Shown here piece by piece: positions 26,538 through 32,357 of a DNA stretch of 32,357 nt (its first letter is position 1; each line of letters opens with the position of its first letter). This DNA comes from Caldimicrobium sp. (GTDB lineage: Bacteria; Desulfobacterota; Thermodesulfobacteria; Thermodesulfobacteriales; Thermodesulfobacteriaceae). The stretch is taken from the NCBI GenBank assembly GCA_009903935.1, contig WYEG01000025.1, positions 1 through 32,357 of the forward strand, read 5' to 3'. The translations under genes and the position numbers were made by a program. Below the pieces are notes generated by a model. That model worked only from the letters and a program-made list of their open reading frames with translations, searched no databases and was not told the DNA's origin.

Positions 26538-28316
26538 TTAATTATTTTCTGGAACAAACTTTTCGCAGTAGGCTAATCCCCTTTTTGCCATCTCTAAATC
26601 TGGGTTCAATGATAAGGCTTTAAGGAAAAATAGCTTTGCTTGAGAAAGAAAGAGCATCCTTGCTTCCTCAGTTTGCAAACTTTCGCCAATAGATTTTAAA
26701 CTAAACCCTGCATTAGCATAATCTATAGCTGAGCTCGGGTCAAGCTCTGTAGCCTTAAGAAAATACTCTAAAGCTTTGGAAAATTCATGTAGTTTGTAGT
26801 AGGACCTACCGAGGAGATTATAAACCTCTGGGGCTTCTCCATATTCTAGGGCTTGCTCGCAGGCAGAAATTGCCTTTAAGTATTCACCTTTGGTAAAGTA
26901 AGCATCCGCAAGGTGGGTTAGAATGGCAAGTTTATCCGGAGCTTGAGGCTCAAGACTTAAAGCCCTTTCATAGCAGGAAATGGCGCTATCTAAATCCCCT
27001 CGGTCCTTAAGCAAATTCCCGTAAAATCCCCAGACATAGTACCGGTCCTGCACCTCCGATAACACCTCGCTGATAAGCCTTTCTGTTACCTCCCTTGGAT
27101 GATAAAAATAGCTTATCCTTACTAAATGGAAAAGAAAAGGAATCTTCGTTCTTTCCCTAAAAAGGATGCCAGGAATTACCGCATAGACAGCGGGCAGATT
27201 TAGCTCTTCGTTAGTTATATCTATTAAATAAGTTTCAAAACCTCTATCCTTTAGCTTTTGGGCTAAAGTATTAAGCTCTTCCGCATGGTCCTCAGAATAA
27301 ACATTAGGAAGAGAGTTAAGCTCAACCTCTCCATCATGCTCTATCACAATCTTTGCCTCTTCAAGGGTTTGGAATTTAGGAAGACCGCTTTCAACATACT
27401 TTCCCTCGGTATCAAAATCACCTGCAAGTTGGGCAACCTCAGTCAAGGCTCTGATCAAGGCTCTTTCAGGACTTGTTCCTGTCCCAGCTGCGTAAACTAT
27501 CTCGCTTCTTTCAGGGTAGGTAGAGGGGTCCATAGCCATAACAGCAACTGTAGGTGCGGGCATCCCAAAGGTCATGTCCCTTATCCATACTCGTATGTTT
27601 AGCCTTTCAAAGCACTTCAAAACCTCTTCTGCCGCTCCCTTTATACTCTCCCTTTTGATAGCAGGCATGGGTTTGTTAAACCTTATAGAAAGGGCGTTTG
27701 TGTGCCTTTCAATGAGCTCGCAGATTGCCTGAACGCTTGCCTCAGGATAGGTGTTTCCTCCAGCAGACCCGTTATACTCATAAAGCATCCAAAACCAATG
27801 AAAGGGAAGATATTTGACCTCCTTCGTCCTTACTTCAAGAGCTGGAACAAAGTAGAAGGGAAACTTCTTTATAAGCTTTAAAGCTACCTTCTTAACTCTT
27901 TCATCCTCTTCATCTTCAAGGGATTTTAAAAATACTTCCCAAGGGATTGCCTCCTCTTTAAGCTCTTCAAAGGTTGCCAAAATTCCCTGCTCAGGCACGC
28001 TTTTAAGGAAGGAAAATAGAGAATACCGTTCCACCAACTCTACAAGGGCGCTTGCTTTAGCAAGAAGCTCTGTTACTCCCTTCCCCATTTGCTTATAGTT
28101 TCCGGTGGTTTTGACCCCGTCCACATCATAAAAACTTATAAAGACAGGCAATCCAAGCCTTCCCTTATCAATCCTTTTTACTCCTTTATAAACCTTCGCC
28201 CCAAGGCTTTTCAGTCTTTCTTCAACTACGCTGATTGTTTCTTCCGGAAGAAGCGCCTTATCCGCAATAACCTTGCGAGAGGGAAGAAAAAACTTATCGA
28301 AGCTTCGCTTAACCAT
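26538..28316 (-). CDS. YcaO-domain protein with C-terminal TPR repeats
   Basis: YcaO enzymes phosphorylate peptide backbone amides with ATP to make azolines, macroamidines or thioamides. This 592-residue protein has the YcaO ATP-binding elements GKGVTELLAKASALVELVERYS (79-100), GGNTYPEASVQAICELIERH (187-205) and GTGTSPERALIRALTEVAQL (278-297), with the conserved E/ER residues. A TPR array of about four units follows (about 420-590). There is no PxPxP C-terminus as in azoline cyclodehydratases, and no precursor peptide, TfuA or E1-like gene nearby. The target is unknown. It is transcribed with the NIL-ferredoxin and nth and has a GGAGG site before its ATG. Confidence 0.9.
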   Translation of the reverse strand: MVKRSFDKFFLPSRKVIADKALLPEETISVVEERLKSLGAKVYKGVKRIDKGRLGLPVFISFYDVDGVKTTGNYKQMGKGVTELLAKASALVELVERYSLFSFLKSVPEQGILATFEELKEEAIPWEVFLKSLEDEEDERVKKVALKLIKKFPFYFVPALEVRTKEVKYLPFHWFWMLYEYNGSAGGNTYPEASVQAICELIERHTNALSIRFNKPMPAIKRESIKGAAEEVLKCFERLNIRVWIRDMTFGMPAPTVAVMAMDPSTYPERSEIVYAAGTGTSPERALIRALTEVAQLAGDFDTEGKYVESGLPKFQTLEEAKIVIEHDGEVELNSLPNVYSEDHAEELNTLAQKLKDRGFETYLIDITNEELNLPAVYAVIPGILFRERTKIPFLFHLVRISYFYHPREVTERLISEVLSEVQDRYYVWGFYGNLLKDRGDLDSAISCYERALSLEPQAPDKLAILTHLADAYFTKGEYLKAISACEQALEYGEAPEVYNLLGRSYYKLHEFSKALEYFLKATELDPSSAIDYANAGFSLKSIGESLQTEEARMLFLSQAKLFFLKALSLNPDLEMAKRGLAYCEKFVPENN

Positions 28317-28354
28317 TGCCTACCTCCATTTTTAATCTATAGTAAACAATTCAA

Positions 28355-28382
28355 AATATAAAGTATAAAAGTAAAAAGACAA
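28355..28382 (-). promoter_or_regulatory. Candidate promoter of the ycaO-ferredoxin-nth operon
   Basis: On the minus strand TTGTCT (28382-28377), a 16-bp spacer and TATATT (28360-28355) lie about 40 bp before the ATG at 28316. The leader would contain the GGAGG ribosome-binding site. Confidence 0.4.
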
Positions 28383-28401
28383 TAGCGCGGTTTTTCTCTC
28401 C

Positions 28402-28429
28402 TTGACATTTGCAAAAAATTCCGTATTTT
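28402..28429 (+). promoter_or_regulatory. Promoter of the coiled-coil protein gene
   Basis: A perfect TTGACA (28402-28407) is followed after 16 bp by TATTTT (28424-28429). The -10 box ends 6 nt before the ATG at 28436 and no Shine-Dalgarno lies between, so a leaderless transcript is likely. Confidence 0.55.
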
Positions 28430-28435
28430 AAATAC

Positions 28436-28864
28436 ATGGAGCTTCAACCAGAGGAAACCAGAGAAGTAGTCTACCGTATAGACCCCTTTTCTATCATCTT
28501 TCGTGAACTCGACCTTATTCATTCTGAAATAAGAGAAATCAAATCTGAAATAGTCTTTCTTCATCAAAGGGTCGATGAGACGAATAAGCGGATCGATGAG
28601 ACGAATAAACGGATCGATGAAATGAATAAACGCATTGATGATCTGAATATGAGAGTTGATAAAAAGATTGATGAGACGAATAAACGGATCGATGAGTTGA
28701 ATATAGCAATCAACAAAAGAATAGATGAGACGAACCTTAGGATTGATGTCCTTGCAAGCGATATTAACAGGCGATTAGACAAGCTCTTTTTAGTTGTAAT
28801 CATAAACCTTATCGCCATAATAGGCTTTTTGTTTAAAATTGTCTTAGACGGATTGATAAAATAG
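28436..28864 (+). CDS. Membrane-anchored coiled-coil protein with heptad repeats
   Basis: This 142-residue protein of unknown function has a charged N-terminus, a long continuous coiled coil made of RIDETNK-type heptads (about residues 40-120), and a single C-terminal hydrophobic helix (LFLVVIINLIAIIGFLFKIV). It would be tail-anchored with the coil in the cytoplasm. ATG 28436 is preferred over an upstream TTG at 28409 because the latter lies inside the promoter. The coil is encoded by 21-bp direct repeats. It is divergent from ycaO and followed by repeat copy 3. Similar coiled-coil/one-helix proteins are often annotated as hypothetical or DUF1640-like; I do not assign a family. Confidence 0.8.
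   Translation: MELQPEETREVVYRIDPFSIIFRELDLIHSEIREIKSEIVFLHQRVDETNKRIDETNKRIDEMNKRIDDLNMRVDKKIDETNKRIDELNIAINKRIDETNLRIDVLASDINRRLDKLFLVVIINLIAIIGFLFKIVLDGLIK
28574..28744 (+). repeat. 21-bp coding tandem repeats
   Basis: Seven 21-bp units occur at 28574, 28595, 28616, 28637, 28670, 28691 and 28724, with 12-bp breaks before the fifth and the seventh. Each encodes one IDETNKR-like heptad. The units at 28595-28615 and 28670-28690 are identical, which points to recent duplication or gene conversion inside the gene. Confidence 0.9.
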
Positions 28865-28883
28865 CCCAAAAGGCTTCCTTTTT

Positions 28884-29060
28884 GTCTTCCCGAGCCTCTT
28901 TTTTTTGGCATCACTGGAGACGCCGTCCCGAACGAAGTGAGGAAGGACGCCGTCCCGAGCGAAGCGAGGGATGTCTCGGCTTGCGCTCGGCAGGACAAGG
29001 TGAGGGGATTTCTCGCTACCTTCGAAACGACAAGATGAGTAGCAGAGGACTTGCTAACGC
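28884..29060 (-). repeat. REP/BIME-like HPERSEGS element cluster, copy 3 (inverted relative to copy 2)
   Basis: The segment 29002-29060 is the reverse complement of 23546-23604 with 52 of 59 bases identical. To its left lie two plus-strand units in tandem at 28925-28949 (GTCCC-GA-AC-GAA-GT-GA-GG) and 28952-28974 (GTCCC-GA-GC-GAA-GC-GA-GGGAT), and a minus-strand unit at 28975-28996. A stretch from about 28907 also resembles the right part of copy 2. A short perfect palindrome (GAGGGG-T-CCCCTC, 29100-29112) lies beyond. The element fills the convergent gap between the coiled-coil gene and uppP; no gene is seen there. Confidence 0.85.
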
Positions 29061-29131
29061 GAATCTTGACAAAGGGAGAAATATTACCGCGAGCAAATCG
29101 AGGGGTCCCCTCCAATTCAACACAAAAACCT

Positions 29132-29887
29132 TTAAATAATCTTAAGGAAAATTAAGGTTAAAAGGAGGCAACCTAAAAGTATCCTGTAGAAAATAAAAGC
29201 ATAAAGGGAATATTTTTTAAGGAAAGGTATTAGAAAGGCTATGGCTACAAGGCTCGAGATGAAGCTACCAATAAACCCAGCAAAAGCTAAATCAGTGGGG
29301 ATGGTTCCCCCCTTTACTAACTTTAGCCCTTCGTATAAGCCAGCCCCAAGGATTAGGGGAGCTCCTGCTAAGAAAGAGTATCTTGCCGCCTCTTCCCTTT
29401 TTAGCCCTACGAGCAATCCAGCTGAGATGGTTATTCCGCTTCTTGAGGTGCCAGGGATCAAAGCTAAGGCTTGAGCAAAGCCGATAAAAAGAGCTTTTCC
29501 GATGTTTAGCTCGCCTATCCTTAAGCTTTTCTGCCCTAGCCTTTCTCCAAGGATCATCGGAAGGGTCATGACAAGCAAAGCAAGCGTTACAACCAAAGGT
29601 GTGCGAAAATAGCTTTCAACTATATGGTGAAGGACTAAGCCAGCTATCCCCCCAGGTAAGGCTGAGACAAAGATGAGCCACCTCAAGCTCCAGATTTTCA
29701 TTAAATCTTTCCAAAAGTAGATAAGTATAGCAAAAAAAGAACCAAGATGTAAAAAGGCATCTATCTCAAGGCTTGATGGTATGTTGAAAAATTTTTCAAA
29801 GAGAATGAGATGCCCAGTGCTTGAAATGGGTAGAAACTCTGTTAACCCTTGAACAAAGCTTAAGAAAAGGATGGCTATTAAAGTCAT
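29132..29887 (-). CDS. uppP: UppP/BacA, undecaprenyl-diphosphatase
   Basis: UppP recycles the undecaprenyl carrier for peptidoglycan and other envelope polymers by removing a phosphate from undecaprenyl diphosphate. The 251-residue polytopic protein has the two catalytic motifs QGLTEFLPISSTGHL near the N-terminus and PGTSRSG in the middle. The length is slightly below the 265-280 usual for E. coli-type members. It begins 12 nt after the corA stop codon, so the two genes are probably cotranscribed. Confidence 0.96.
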   Translation of the reverse strand: MTLIAILFLSFVQGLTEFLPISSTGHLILFEKFFNIPSSLEIDAFLHLGSFFAILIYFWKDLMKIWSLRWLIFVSALPGGIAGLVLHHIVESYFRTPLVVTLALLVMTLPMILGERLGQKSLRIGELNIGKALFIGFAQALALIPGTSRSGITISAGLLVGLKREEAARYSFLAGAPLILGAGLYEGLKLVKGGTIPTDLAFAGFIGSFISSLVAIAFLIPFLKKYSLYAFIFYRILLGCLLLTLIFLKII

Positions 29888-29899
29888 GCTTTAAACGAG

Positions 29900-30856
29900 C
29901 TATATGTATTTCTTCTTTCGAAAAATGAAGAAAAGCACTATACAGATAGCAAAAATAATAGCATTAAGTATATAAAAAGCATGGGGGGTTTTTTCTAAAG
30001 GTGGCAATTCTTGGAAAGGGAGTGGTATGTTCATTCCATACATACTGTAGATGATGTTAGGTATAGAAAGGATGATAGCCATGCTGGCTAAGAATTTCAT
30101 GATTACATTGAGGTTGTTGTTGACAATGGAGACGTAAGCATCCATTGTGTTTGCTAAAGTGCTTATAAAGACTTTAGTCATTTCTAAAGCCTGTTTGTTC
30201 TCAATTTGAACATCGTTTAGGAGTTCAATATCATCATCGGTCAATCTGATAAACTTTCCAGAAAGAAGTTTAGAAAGAACCAAGTCATTACCTTGTAGAG
30301 CAGTGTTAAAGTAGGTTAAAGTTTTTTCTATGCTTAACATGTGGAGGATCTCTTCATTGACTAAGGCTCTAAAAATGGCTTCTTCATAGGTTTCTATGAT
30401 TCTATCAATATGTCGAAGATAGCGTATGTAAAGGGTTGTCCCATGAAGCATAAAATGGAGTAAAAAGCTTACGGGTTTTGAAAGGTCAAAAGATTTTGCT
30501 TTGTTAGCAAACTGGATAAAGTCTTCAAAAATAGGGTGTTCTGCTAAACAAATGGTTAAAATGTACTCTTCCGTTAAGATTATACCTACAGGGATGGTTT
30601 CGTATTTATTGTAAAGACCGGTAGTTGTGGGCATGGGAATACGGATGATGATTAAAACTTGTCCTTCTTCTTTTTCAACCCTTGGTCTCTCCTCTTCATC
30701 CAAAGGATATCTTATGAATTCTGAAAAGATTTTTAGCTTTTTTTCGATGTAGTTTATTTCATCTAAAGAGGGATTAAGAAGGAGGACCCAAGAATGTTTC
30801 TCAATTTTTTCTGCTGGTATGAGGACCCCATTTTCTGAACGATAGATCTTAATCAT
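29900..30856 (-). CDS. corA: CorA family Mg2+/Co2+ transporter
   Basis: This 318-residue magnesium channel has a large acidic alpha/beta and helical cytoplasmic domain and two C-terminal membrane helices. The selectivity motif YGMN follows the first helix, as in all CorA proteins, and the C-terminus is basic (FRKKKYI). GAGGTTCGT precedes the ATG, and a good promoter lies 32 bp further up. Confidence 0.95.
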   Translation of the reverse strand: MIKIYRSENGVLIPAEKIEKHSWVLLLNPSLDEINYIEKKLKIFSEFIRYPLDEEERPRVEKEEGQVLIIIRIPMPTTTGLYNKYETIPVGIILTEEYILTICLAEHPIFEDFIQFANKAKSFDLSKPVSFLLHFMLHGTTLYIRYLRHIDRIIETYEEAIFRALVNEEILHMLSIEKTLTYFNTALQGNDLVLSKLLSGKFIRLTDDDIELLNDVQIENKQALEMTKVFISTLANTMDAYVSIVNNNLNVIMKFLASMAIILSIPNIIYSMYGMNIPLPFQELPPLEKTPHAFYILNAIIFAICIVLFFIFRKKKYI

Positions 30857-30887
30857 ACGAACCTCAGAGGCTAAAAAGTGCCTTTTT

Positions 30888-30915
30888 ATTAAACTTCTAA
30901 TTTTTTACCTGTCAA
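30888..30915 (-). promoter_or_regulatory. Promoter of corA-uppP
   Basis: On the minus strand there is a perfect TTGACA (30915-30910), a 16-bp spacer and TTTAAT (30893-30888). The predicted start near 30881 gives a leader of about 25 nt that includes the GAGG site. Confidence 0.65.
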
Positions 30916-31004
30916 GCGGTTGTAGAGGGTTATTTTGCAGGGTGAAAACTCATTGCCCTCTAATTTAAGATGTTGCAAAGGTGGTCCAAAATTACTTTTA
31001 ACAC

Positions 31005-31032
31005 TTGACCCAAAAGAAAACTTAAGTAAACT
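31005..31032 (+). promoter_or_regulatory. Candidate promoter of pilT
   Basis: TTGACC (31005-31010), a 16-bp spacer and TAAACT (31027-31032) end 12 nt before the ATG at 31045. No Shine-Dalgarno is present, so the leader would be about 5 nt. Confidence 0.45.
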
Positions 31033-31044
31033 TCATTTTTAAGC

Positions 31045-32136
31045 ATGGCCCGTCTTGACCCTTTTTTTAAACTTGTAGTTGAGACCAAGGCTTCAGACCT
31101 TCATCTTAGCGTTGGCAATCCCCCTATCCTTAGGATTCACGGTGAGCTTCAAAGGGTAAAGTATAAGCCTTTGGAGGATGAAGAGCTTAGGGCAATGCTC
31201 TATGAAGTGATGCCTGAAGAGATTATCAAGAAGTTTGAAGAGGAAGGTGAGGTTGACTTTGGTCTTGAAATCCCTGATTTAGCAAGGTTTAGGGTTAATG
31301 TTTATCGAGAAAGAAAGGGCGTTGCTGCTGCCTTTAGGGTTATTCCCTCTCGAATAATGACCGTTGAAGAGCTTGGTCTTCCTTCCATTCTAAACAAGCT
31401 TGCCCTTTTGCCAAAAGGTTTGGTCCTTGTTACCGGTCCAACAGGCTCTGGTAAGTCTACCACCCTTGCAGCCATGATTGATTATGCTAACAGAAACCGC
31501 TACGACCATATCATTACCATTGAAGACCCTATCGAGTTTGTCCACGAATCAAAGAACTGTTTAGTCCATCAGAGGGAGCTCGGCACCCACACCAAGAGCT
31601 TTGCCAATGCTCTTCGTGCCGCTCTAAGAGAGGACCCGGACATAATCCTCGTTGGTGAAATGAGGGACCGGGAGACCATTGCCCTTGCCATAGAGGCCAC
31701 CTTGACTGGTCATTTAGTTATGTCAACCCTTCATACCGTATCAGCTGCCCAAACGATTAGCAGGATAATCGATGTCTTTCCAGCTGATGAGCAAGACCAA
31801 ATTCGAACCACCCTTTCTGAGGCTTTAAGAGCGGTGGTCTCTCAGACGATGTTTAAGAGGATAGATAGACCGGGAAGGATTGTGGCAACAGAAATTCTCA
31901 TTGCCACCCCTGCCATAAGAAACCTCATCCGGGAAAACAAGATCCATCAAATTCCTTCGATGATTCAAACTGGTAAAAAATACGGGATGATGAGCCTTGA
32001 CGACGTCATTATGGATTATCTAAAGAAAGGCTGGATTAGCCCTGAAGAAGCCTTCATAAAAGCGGTAGATAAATCAAGGTTTTTGCCCTTTGTTAAGAAC
32101 ACAGAACTTATCGATTTTACCGAGGTTCCAGGCTAA
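31045..32136 (+). CDS. pilT: PilT, type IV pilus retraction ATPase
   Basis: PilT is a hexameric ATPase that depolymerises type IV pili for twitching and DNA uptake. The 363 residues show the N-terminal PAS-like domain (SDLHLSVGNPPILRIHGEL), Walker A GPTGSGKST, the Asp box (IITIEDPIEF), Walker B (DPDIILVGEMRD), the His box (GHLVMSTLHT), and the C-terminal AIRNLIRENKIHQIPSMIQTG helix typical of PilT (the AIRNLIRE motif). The length is normal. A second PilT-like gene follows after 6 nt. Type IV pili would fit with the comM gene at the other end of the window if the organism is transformable, but that is inference. Confidence 0.96.
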   Translation: MARLDPFFKLVVETKASDLHLSVGNPPILRIHGELQRVKYKPLEDEELRAMLYEVMPEEIIKKFEEEGEVDFGLEIPDLARFRVNVYRERKGVAAAFRVIPSRIMTVEELGLPSILNKLALLPKGLVLVTGPTGSGKSTTLAAMIDYANRNRYDHIITIEDPIEFVHESKNCLVHQRELGTHTKSFANALRAALREDPDIILVGEMRDRETIALAIEATLTGHLVMSTLHTVSAAQTISRIIDVFPADEQDQIRTTLSEALRAVVSQTMFKRIDRPGRIVATEILIATPAIRNLIRENKIHQIPSMIQTGKKYGMMSLDDVIMDYLKKGWISPEEAFIKAVDKSRFLPFVKNTELIDFTEVPG

Positions 32137-32142
32137 AGGTCT

Positions 32143-32357
32143 ATGCTTACAGCCATAGAAATCCATCATCTTATTCAAAAACTGGCAAATCTTGAAAACG
32201 GCATATCCGATATTTTTATCCTTTCTGGTTATCCATTTCAGGTCATGGTTTATGGAAGGGTAAAAAGTGTCTACTTAGAAGAATTCCCTGTTGAGAAGCT
32301 TACTCCCTTTCAATCCGAGCAGATTGCCTTCTATCTTCTAAGGGAGCATCCCTATCT
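32143..32357 (+). CDS. Second PilT/PilU-like ATPase (N-terminal fragment, continues past window)
   Basis: The ATG at 32143 opens a frame of 71 codons that runs off the right edge. The visible part (ISDIFILSGYPFQVMVYGRV, then LTPFQSEQIAFYLL) matches the N-terminal domain of PilT-type ATPases in pattern, with SDIFIL where PilT has SDLHLS. The ATPase core is not in view. AAAGGT lies 5 nt upstream. Tandem placement after pilT suggests a PilU-like accessory retraction ATPase. Confidence 0.7.
   Translation, partial: MLTAIEIHHLIQKLANLENGISDIFILSGYPFQVMVYGRVKSVYLEEFPVEKLTPFQSEQIAFYLLREHPY

Noticed and set aside
28564-29115. 183-codon minus-strand frame over the coiled-coil gene and repeat copy 3.
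   Set aside because: It is the shadow of the 21-bp repeats plus translated repeat element, with no start signal.

Overview
The window looks like chromosomal DNA of an anaerobic, probably thermophilic bacterium, most likely of the Desulfobacterota/Thermodesulfobacteria type. This placement is inference from gene content and style, not from a search. The pointers are an F0 ATP-synthase operon separated from F1, hydrogenase maturation genes, a giant acyl-CoA dehydratase activase, a NIL-domain ferredoxin beside a YcaO-TPR protein, an archaeal-type phosphoglycerate mutase, Lys/Glu-rich and Gln-poor proteins, and very tight gene packing. No rRNA, tRNA or CRISPR array was seen.

Layout. Positions 1-2910 (minus strand): comM/yifB, a CDP-alcohol phosphatidyltransferase, hypC and the start of hypD. 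2972-4867 (minus): F0 genes atpZ-atpI-atpB-atpE, ending in a clear rho-independent terminator that abuts comM. 4953-9161 (minus): a 1402-residue two-headed activase/dehydratase-like iron-sulfur protein, divergent from a bacteriohemerythrin at 9312. 9312-13153 (plus): hemerythrin, a lipoprotein, hisA and an RNB exoribonuclease. 13074-16368 (minus): mnmA, an inositol-monophosphatase/Nudix fusion and a diguanylate cyclase with a degenerate receiver; the last overlaps the RNase gene tail to tail by 80 bp. 16452-25451 (plus): argH, an orphan DNA methyltransferase, a thioredoxin-reductase-like flavoprotein, alr, tatB, tatC, apgM and nadB. 25425-28316 (minus): ycaO-TPR, NIL-ferredoxin and nth. 28436-28864 (plus): a membrane-anchored coiled-coil protein built on 21-bp repeats. 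29132-30856 (minus): corA and uppP. 31045-32357 (plus): pilT and the start of a second PilT-like ATPase.

The most striking signal is a dispersed family of small REP/BIME-like hairpin elements of the kind whose translation reads 'HPERSEGS'. They occupy three loci: 19458-19580, 23546-23831 and 28884-29060. Each unit starts with a GTC(A) head and folds into a hairpin with tandem G.A/A.G mismatches below a GNA or GNRA loop. The outer stems change in a paired way between copies. One copy sits in frame inside the flavoprotein gene and adds about 41 residues exactly where classical thioredoxin reductases bind the NADPH phosphate. A second copy supplies the stop codon of apgM and fills the leader of nadB. 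A third, inverted copy lies between the coiled-coil gene and uppP. Other points of interest are the YcaO-TPR/NIL-ferredoxin pair, the IMPase-Nudix fusion, several apparently leaderless promoters, and a terminator whose T-tract ends five bases before the comM start.
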